This document shows, piece after piece, positions 56,544-64,000 of a stretch of DNA of 64,000 nt; positions within the stretch are counted from its first letter, which is position 1; each line of letters starts with the position of its first letter. The stretch is taken from NCBI GenBank assembly GCA_030280995.1, contig JASXTE010000005.1, positions 24,717,001-24,781,000 of the forward strand. Reading direction: 5' to 3'. Made by a program: the position numbers and the translations under genes. This DNA comes from Hemileia vastatrix (Eukaryota > Basidiomycota > Pucciniomycetes > Pucciniales > Zaghouaniaceae). The notes below the pieces were generated by a model, which saw only the letters and a list, made by a program, of their open reading frames with translations, was not told where the DNA came from and searched no databases.

Positions 56544-57054
56544 ATTGGGGGTCTTTCCTTATATTTTACTTATTATTTAGTATAAGCCTTGGGACGTGAT
56601 TTTTACCTTAGTACAGCTCAAAATTAACCAAATATTTGGGTCTGCTGCATATTAGTGGGTCATCATAACTCATTGATTGCGGAAAAGAACCCTTATAATA
56701 ATTGTACTAATTTTTTATCATAAAAATTAGATATTTACAGTAGTAACTGTACCCAATATAAACCCAATTTCACTTGGTATTTGGACACCAATGTAACACC
56801 CAATAAAATTGGTATTTGGCTAAAGCTTGGTAAGCTAATTATTCACCCTTATAGAGGTCTAGTTAAACTTATTATTATATTTTTAACAGATTTTTTCGAA
56901 TTTTTCTTATATTTTATTTAAATAAATAAAGATATAAAATCAGGGTAAGCTCCATTGCTTTTTTATTAGTAATATAATTGCTAATATTATTTGTCTACTA
57001 ATTCCACAGAGTTTTTTCCTTTTGTAGAGGTAAAATATAGTTATTCTGAACAAT
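56544..57054 (+). other. Element E 5' leader with several hairpins
   Basis: Begins ATTGGGGGTCTTTCC, the presumed primer region. Hairpins: 56628-56639 (CCAAAT/ATTTGG), 56707-56730 (CTAATTTTT/AAAAATTAG, perfect 9 bp), 56737-56750 (ACAGT/ACTGT), 56774-56791 (TTGGT/ACCAA), 56800-56812 (CCAAT/ATTGG). No ORF before ATG 57055. Confidence 0.62.
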
Positions 57055-57417
57055 ATGAGTGCTCCCCAGGATAGTGTAAGTGAACAGCCTGCTTATAATA
57101 CCAGGTCTAAAGCTAACAAAAACTTTCCAGGACATCACCATGGAGGGACAACAGTACCCCCAGCCAGAAAGCATGAGTATAGAGGAAAAGGACGCCCTCT
57201 TAAAAAAGATAACTATAAAAAAGACATCTCCTCCTCTTCAGGATCAACTGTCCCACCTGGCCAAACAGGTTCTGAAGTTGGAGGAATCAAAATCTCTCAT
57301 GTTCAAAGAAGTAGAGCAGTTGCAAAACAATTGCAAGGTAGGGTTTCAGCAGATGAATCAGGCAATGGCAGAATTAAAGGGAGGCCAGCCCAGTCAATCA
57401 AATCAGCAACCCCCTAA
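57055..57417 (+). CDS. Element E upstream frame overlapping ORF1
   Basis: 120 codons from the first ATG after the leader. Only the first 25 or so residues resemble B; the rest is ORF1 DNA read in another frame. It may be a short upstream ORF, or the start of a protein that moves into ORF1 by frameshift or splicing. Low confidence that it is a protein by itself. Confidence 0.35.
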   Translation: MSAPQDSVSEQPAYNTRSKANKNFPGHHHGGTTVPPARKHEYRGKGRPLKKDNYKKDISSSSGSTVPPGQTGSEVGGIKISHVQRSRAVAKQLQGRVSADESGNGRIKGRPAQSIKSATP

Positions 57418-57601
57418 CCAAGGAGGGTCCACTCACTCCCAGGAGAAAATCCTGGTAGACAAATGGAAATGGGACTGGTTTCACCAACAGTGGACAAGCC
57501 ACAGTTGCAACAGGGATCCGCCCCCTCATCTGACTTCCTCAGCTCACCCTTACAAGGGAAAAAAGCGCCAAAAATCAGGACTGGCAACCATCCCTTGGTA
57601 A
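57140..57601 (+). CDS. Element E ORF1: small coiled-coil protein of unknown function
   Basis: 153 codons from ATG 57140 (MEGQQYPQPE) in a strong ACCATGG context; start chosen by the shared MEGQ with B. The order is SMSIEEKDALLKK, a coil (LAKQVLKLEESKSLMFKEVE), a Gln/Pro-rich middle, KWKWDWFHQQ, HPYKGKKRQK and terminal PW. The TAA at 57599 lies within GTAAGT. Intact in this element. ATG 57055 opens another frame (+1 offset) whose first residues (PAYNTRSKAN) match the counterpart in B. No known domain recognised. Confidence 0.75.
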   Translation: MEGQQYPQPESMSIEEKDALLKKITIKKTSPPLQDQLSHLAKQVLKLEESKSLMFKEVEQLQNNCKVGFQQMNQAMAELKGGQPSQSNQQPPNQGGSTHSQEKILVDKWKWDWFHQQWTSHSCNRDPPPHLTSSAHPYKGKKRQKSGLATIPW

Positions 57602-57638
57602 GTAACTTACCCTCTCAGATTAGACATAATACTGATAA

Positions 57639-60600
57639 ATTGATGTTAAATCTGTACAACAAATAGAGGAGGATTTAAGAAATTTAGGTTTTAGAGTAGA
57701 TACACCTGACTTGTCTTTTGTCCATAATAACAGTACTATATACAATGATAATACAGTTAATCCTCAGTTGCAACCACCTACTAGTGAGATGAGAAGTTCA
57801 CAGGAGAGTGAGAGAATTGAAAAGGAGGACATGGAATATTTTAACAATAATCCAACTGTCCATAGAATTGTTTCAGCATTGTGGAATAGAATGACTGATT
57901 GTGAGGAACAGACAGTTAAGCTCACTAGTGATACAATTTCATCCTTGACATTGAACATTTCTTATTTAGCAACACGTAATAAAGAATTAGAGAAAGAACA
58001 TTTGTCTCTAACTCTTAAATATGATTCATTGAGTAATAAATATAATGACCTTTCAAACAAATTTTGTGAGTTAGAAAAATTATATGAAACACACTTATTA
58101 AAGACTGAATCAAGAACAAAGTTATCTTTTTCACAGACAAATCAAAGTGTCTCTGAGCTGCTACAAAGATTAACTAAAGTTGAGATTGAAACTGCCAATC
58201 TACTGATGAACCAGGATAATCATAAGTATAATCAATATAATAATAATCCTTTCATTGGCAAAAGTGAATCTCATTCCTTCCCTGTACCACCACAATTAAA
58301 ACCATCTGGTGGTAGGGTCAAATCTGAAAATGTAAGTCACAAATCCGTGCAGGAAGAAATACAAGACCATTTATCAAAAGTGAATGAGTTGTTGAATTTA
58401 CCTAAGATTAGTGAGATAAAATCCAATCAGAAGAACTGGCCTAAAATAGATCAGTACCCAACTTATGATGGGGAAGCCAGCTCTGATTGGCAACATTTTA
58501 TTCAAAGAATTGACAACTTGAAATTCTCATATAAGTTACCAGATGAAGAGATTACATCAAAATTAATTTCTTTATTTAAGTATGTTGCTTTATTATGGTT
58601 TGAAGCTGTCTTAAGTGAGGGTAGAGACTACTCTTGGGCTGAATGGAAACAACTTATTGAAAAACAGTTTGGAGGTTCTAAATTCAGGCTTACTCAGCAG
58701 AGACTGTATGAGAAGACTAGGTATAATCCGTTGAATGGTGACAAACCTATGGTATTTTTAATGAATGTAAACAAAAAATTAAAAGCCATTGAGCCTCATA
58801 TGGATTTTAACTTATGGAAAGATAAGATAATATACAAATTACCTATATCTGTCAGAGACATTGTTGTAGCTAGAACATTAAATGTTACTGAATATTCTGA
58901 CTTTATTAATATTTGCAATGAAATATTATTGAACCATAAGTATGAATCAAGGTATTCCACTTATAAGCAAAATGTTGAACCTGTAAAAACTCAGAATTCA
59001 AAAACACTTCAGGAGAAGCAGAAAAAACCTACTGCACCTGTAGTACCTAAAAAGTATGAAACAAATACTTGTTATAAGTGTAACAAACCTTGGGTCAAAG
59101 GTCACAAATGTGAGAAAAACATAAATATTGTTGAAAATCAATGTGAATCTGAAACTGAAACTGAAAAAAGTCAAGAATCAAGTGATTATGACAGCAATAT
59201 CTCATATAGTGATGAAAATGAAGTCTGTATGTTGGAAGATGATTTGTCCATCTTTGAAAATCCAATATTAAATATGGACTCAAATGAATCTTTAATGAAT
59301 TTTGAAGATGCTGAAATCATTAAGGATATACAAGCTGATAACTTTAGAATGACACCTATCACGGTTCCAGCTATCATTTCTGGTGAAAATGTTAATATAG
59401 TATTGGACACAGGAGCTGCTGGTTCTGTTGTTTCCACTAATACATTACAGAAAAATGATAGTGAATATAAGTTTAAGCTTGAACCACTTCAGAATAAAAA
59501 TTGGAGAGGTTTTGGATCAGTACTACACCCCATTGGTAAATACAAAGCTGCTATTTTCTTTAAACACCAACATGGTTATGTAAGGGTAACTTGTGACTTT
59601 GTAGTAATGGATAATACAAATTGTAGTAACTGTTTTATCATTGGAAATGATATTCTGGCTAAATTTGGTGTAAAATTAGACCCTGCTAATAACAATTTTA
59701 CAATTGGCATGAATGGTAAAAGGAAAGTTAAAATAAATTCTTTTAACACAGTCTTACACATTGAGTCAGTAACAAATTCCCCGTCTAAAGGAAGAGAATC
59801 CAATGAGTTGGAACTTCTGGAAACAGAAATTTCAAAAGCATCATTTGGCACTCAGATAAGTAAAACTGAGAAAGATAATATTTTGGAATTAATTAAAGCT
59901 TTTCCAATGGCTTTTGCACATGGTACAAATGAACTTGGCCTTGTAAAAGATCATGAAATGAAAATTAGTTTAACCTGTGATATGGATAATATTCCTGCTA
60001 GTCTTAAAAAGAAACCATACCCTGCTTCACCAATGAAGAGGAAAGACATAGAGGATAATATTAAGATGTTATTAAAAATAAACATTCTTGAGAAGGTTGA
60101 AACTACACCAAAATATTGTGTAATATCACCAGTGCTGATTTCTTATGAACAAGATAAAGCAAGACTGTGCGGTGATTATAGAGCATTAAATACATTTACA
60201 GTAGATGATATTTATCCCTTGCCAAGGATTGCCTCTATACATGCTACCCTTAAAGGTGCTAAATATATAAGTTGCCTAGATGGAAATAAAGGGTACCATC
60301 AAATTCCTGTTGAAAAGAATTCACAGAACTTTTTGTTGATAACAACACACATGGGAATTTATAAGTATGTCAGAATGCCATTTGGACCAAAAAATGCTCC
60401 ATCAGTATTTCAGAAGTTAATGGATATAACATTCCATAATGAAATGATTGAGGGATGGTTAATGGTATACATTGATGACATCATAGTGTTCTCTAAAACT
60501 TTTGATGAACACTTAATCCATTTAAGGAAAGTATTTCAGAAAATGGATGAAATAAAAATGACCCTTGCATTGAAAAATTGTAAATTTGGGTTTGAATCTT

Positions 60601-61118
60601 TAAAAGTGCTTGGTCATATTGTATCTGGCTTACAAATATGTGTAGACCAAAATAAAGTGGCTGCAATAAAGAATATTGGCATTCCTCAAAATGTGAAGGA
60701 TGTACAATCTTTTCTTGGAATGTGTGGTTATTATAGACAATATATAAAAAACTACCAATCAATTGCTGCACCACTGACCACACTGATAAAGAAATCAAAA
60801 GCTTTCATTTGGAATAATGAAAGACAACAAGCTTTTAATAAGTTGAAAGAATGTTTAATGACAGCTCCTATCTTGGGATTACCAGATTTCCAATTACCTT
60901 TTGTATTATATACAGATGCAAGTTTTATTGGACTGGGTGCTGCTTTGCATCAAAAACAACTTATTGAAGGTAAAATGTCAGAAGTAGTAATCTGCTATAT
61001 TTCACGTACTCTGAGAAGTGGTGAATTGAAATATGGTGCTACTCAACTTGAATGTTTGGCAGTAGTATGGGCTCTTGAAAAGCTACATTATTACCTTGAA
61101 GACAAAAATTTGAGTTAA
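57639..61118 (+). pseudogene. Element E gag-pol: coiled coil, capsid, protease, RT, RNase H start
   Basis: Open from 57639 with no ATG before about 57789, so translation probably relies on ORF1 or splicing. Counting from 57711: coiled coil about 85-165, capsid from about 245 (NWPKIDQYPTYDGE), zinc knuckle CYKCNKPWVKGHKC, protease DTGAAG at 566, RT YIDDI at 920, RNase H DASFIGLG. All motifs are intact. It ends at TAA 61116-61118 because one base is missing in the A-run near 61105, compared with element B. Confidence 0.93.
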
Positions 61119-62902
61119 TAACTGACTGTAGTGCAGTTAAGTCACTCTTAAACATGAAAACTCCTAATAGACACATGTTTAGATGGCAATTAGCTGTACA
61201 AGAATACAGAGGACGGATGACTATTACACATAGAGCAGGAACCTTGCACTCTAATGTAGATCTGTTATCTAGAGTACCACTGCCTAATAATGATGATAAT
61301 CCTGCTTATGTTCCTGAATCAGAGATTATTAACATTTATGGCATTTATATTGCAGATCTTGAGGATGAATTTATGCAATCAATTCTTGATAATTATAATT
61401 CAGATCCTGACTTAAGTAAATTAACTACAATATTAAATGATCCATCTAATGCTTCAATGAATGTTTTAATAAAAACATTAACAATTAAGTATAAAGAGGC
61501 ATTAGAGAAAGGAAAATTTTCCATTGAGGATGGTTTTATATATTACAGGAAAAAATTAAGTAATTTAATTGTAATTCCCCCTTCAATGAAGGAGTTAATG
61601 TTAAGTATATGTCATGATGATATATTAGCAGGTCATTTTGACTACCATAAAACATTAACCAGAGAAAAAAACACAGCTTGGTGGATCAACATGTCTGAGG
61701 ATGTTCAGAAATATGTTGAAACATGTGATTCTTGTCAAAAATCTAAAAGATTAACAGGAAAAAGAGCTGGTTTATTACAACAAATTGAGCAACAAAAAGC
61801 TCCATGGGAAATCATTAACATGGACTTTGTAACAGGTTTGCCAATAGCAGGGCATAAGAGTTATAACTCCTGCTGGGTAATTGTAGATAGATTTACAAAG
61901 ATGTGTAAATTTATTCCTACCCACAAAGAGGTTTCTGCAAAGGACTTAGCTTTTTTATGGTGGACACAAATGTTAAATACAGCAGGTTTCCCCAAAGCAA
62001 TAGTTTCTGACAGAGATCCTAAATTTACTTCTGAGTTCTGGACGTCACTTATGGATGTTTCAGGGTGTCAATTAAAACTTTCTACAGCACACCATCCACA
62101 AACTGATGGGCTAGCAGAAAGAATGATACAAACCTTAGAAGATATGATAAGAAGATACTGTGCTTTTGGTCTTAATTTTAAAGACAATGACAAATTCACG
62201 CATGATTGGGTAACCCTTATCCCAGGTTTAGAATTTGCATATAATAGTACAGTACATTCTGTCACTGGCAAAAAGCCATTTGAGTTATGTTTGGGTTATG
62301 TACCTAATACCCCTGCTAAAACTCTTAATAAGTTACCTAGATTGGATATTCATCCAGGTACTAAATCTTTTCTTCAGATGCAGGAATTATGCAGAAAACA
62401 TGCTCAAGAATGTATAAATAAGGCTTTTGAGTATGAAAAGAAAAGATGGGATAAAGCCCATAAAGAACAAATGTTCAAAGAGGGTGATGAAGTCCTTATT
62501 TCAACGCTACATTTCAATTTAAATGGTAATGTTAAATTGAAGGATCCATTCATTGGACCATTTGTAGTTAAAAAGATGGTTGGTAATAATGCTGTTGAGG
62601 TTATTCTATATGCACCTTATGATAGAAAACATCCAGTATTTCCTATTTCTCTTATAAAACCATACCATTCTAATGATACTGCTCTCTTTCCAAGAAGATC
62701 AGGAAAGCATAAACAGCAACCTGAAGAAATAGTGGAAAAAGCAGAAATTGAAAAGATACTTAAAAAGAGACACCTTACTAAAGAAAAGGGAGTTGAGTAT
62801 CTATTAAGATTTAAAAATAAATCAAGTGAATATGACCAGTGGATTCCAGAAAATGAAATCTCTGATCTTAAAAATCTCTTGAAAAAATTTAAATCTAAAT
62901 AA
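61119..62902 (+). CDS. Element E RNase H tail, integrase and chromodomain
   Basis: Continuation of gag-pol after the 1-bp deletion. First ATG is 61154, but it is not a natural start. It shows RNase H tail and tether (HMFRWQLAVQEYRGRM), integrase zinc finger (HDDILAGHFD, CDSCQKSK), core with NMDFVTG, SDRDPKFTS and HPQTDGLAERMIQ (all three acidic residues present), linker HPVFPISLIKPY, and a chromodomain with EYLLRFKNKS and QWIPENEI. Stop TAA 62900-62902. The integrase looks functional. Confidence 0.93.
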
Positions 62903-63020
62903 TACTGTTCATTCAGTATATGTATTATAAAAATTATTTTTTTTATTTTATTATTTCATTCCTTAAGATTAATTAAAATGTCTTAACATTTTTTTTATTG
63001 TTTTTTTTGGGGTAAGGGAG
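62903..63020 (+). other. Element E 3' untranslated region and polypurine tract
   Basis: T-run (TTTTTTTTATTG then eight Ts) followed by GGGGTAAGGGAG at 63009-63020, directly before the 3' LTR. Same layout as element B. Confidence 0.75.
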
Positions 63021-64000
63021 TGTCAGCCTAAATATCCTTAGGACTGAGTATCTCTTATGCTTAAAATAAGATAACCTTAACTAGATTAAGCTTATATCTT
63101 AAAAATAAGGTTAAAATAATAATATATATTATTTTATTATATATATATATAATTATTATTCTATTATATAATTTATAATAGTTTAAATAGCTTATCCATG
63201 GCCTAATAATACTTATTAAGGTGTTAATGGAGTCATTATATACTTATCTTAAGTGATATGAAGTAATTATTGACATACATAAGCTTATATGTATACATAA
63301 ATCTCATATTCAGTGAAATATGCAGTATATTATGTATATTTAGGTATATAAGTGGGTTTTAGCCCCTTAATAGCCTATAACCTTTGTTTTTCTGCTTATT
63401 TTAGGTCATATGGACGAAATCAGTGGACTCACAACGCCTACAGAAGCATAGACACCTATATCAGGGGCATACACCCAGTTTGGACAACTAAAATTACTTC
63501 CTTGGATGGTTATTCACGGATTTATGGGTTGGAAAGATGTTTTTGGGTTAATATGGATGCTTGGGGATGTTATTGGGGGCTTGGACATTTTATTTGTTTC
63601 TTTATATGCTTTTAGTTTCATTAAATCTCTTTTTGATCATTTATTTTACCTGTTTCTTTATGGTATCCGCTTTTATCTGGGTTTTCTATTTATGGTATGA
63701 CTCTGTGTTATTATTAATAGTGATGGAGGGTCCTTATTGGAGGTCTGGGTGTTGAAACTTCTTGAAGTGGACGCCATGGGGAGGTGATGGGCCCTCACAG
63801 TGCTGTAATTGCCGGGGATATCAGTGACATCATCTGGATTGAAGGTCTGTGCACTCCAGTGGATTTAGGTATAAGTAAGAAGGGATTTTGACGGTTTATT
63901 ATCATCATTCAATTACTACACTTCAAACAAACACTACAATACAATTATTAGTATTCAGAAATATATTATAAAGCCCTTATAAATTGATATTATCTTTATA
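63021..64000 (+). repeat. Element E 3' LTR, truncated by the window edge
   Basis: Matches 55368-56347 almost perfectly. The last 196 bases or so are outside the window. Confidence 0.95.

Larger units (their letters stand above)
55368..64000 (+). mobile_element. Element E: young Ty3/gypsy chromodomain retrotransposon
   Basis: 5' LTR 55368-56543, leader, ORF1, gag-pol, chromodomain, polypurine tract, and a 3' LTR from 63021 running past the window end. The 980 shared LTR bases differ at about 5 positions by eye. The five bases before it are gatta, which should recur after the 3' LTR. The only clear lesion in gag-pol is a 1-bp deletion near 61105. Confidence 0.95.

Overview
This window is a transposon graveyard from a filamentous fungus, most likely a basidiomycete. 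The DNA is AT-rich. No ordinary host gene, tRNA or rRNA could be supported. Almost every interpretable base belongs to a transposable element. The basidiomycete call rests on family resemblance recalled from memory: a Plavaka/tnp2-type CACTA transposon with its accessory gene, and two gag-pol lineages (D and F below) of the kind found in rusts and mushrooms. I cannot name the species.

Layout. (1) 1-8154: Ty3/gypsy element A, minus strand, its left LTR cut by the window edge. (2) 8155-16258: remnant of a D-type element, a full D LTR, then D itself (plus strand, heavily decayed), ending in a truncated LTR. (3) About 17716-55367: an old plus-strand gypsy element F, broken into four pieces by later insertions. 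Element C (minus strand, 21408-40491, TSD gtttt) sits in F. Element B (plus strand, 22647-32287, TSD gtaga) sits in the chromodomain tail of C. A two-gene CACTA transposon (41137-49019, TSD tga) sits in F. A non-coding 4.75 kb CACTA-like insertion (49777-54530) splits F just before its integrase. (4) 55368-64000: element E, plus strand, inserted in the end of F's pol; its 3' LTR runs off the window.

A, B, C and E are one gypsy lineage. Their LTRs begin TGTCAGCC or a near variant. Each has a small coiled-coil first ORF, then a gag-pol reading frame with capsid, zinc knuckle, protease (DTGA/DSGA), reverse transcriptase (YIDD), RNase H, integrase and a C-terminal chromodomain. E has one visible frameshift and B one nonsense codon plus one frameshift. 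Their LTR pairs are about 99% identical by eye, so both are recent. A and C carry many stops.

Small non-autonomous elements are scattered throughout. One family (about 250-261 bp) has CACTA-like ends and an 18-bp palindrome; another (about 195 bp) has GGGGGTATC ends.

The least expected signals are: arrays of hairpins with covarying stems in the 5' leaders of A and C; hairpin-rich leaders in B and E; and an ORF1 stop codon that overlaps a splice-donor consensus in all four related elements.
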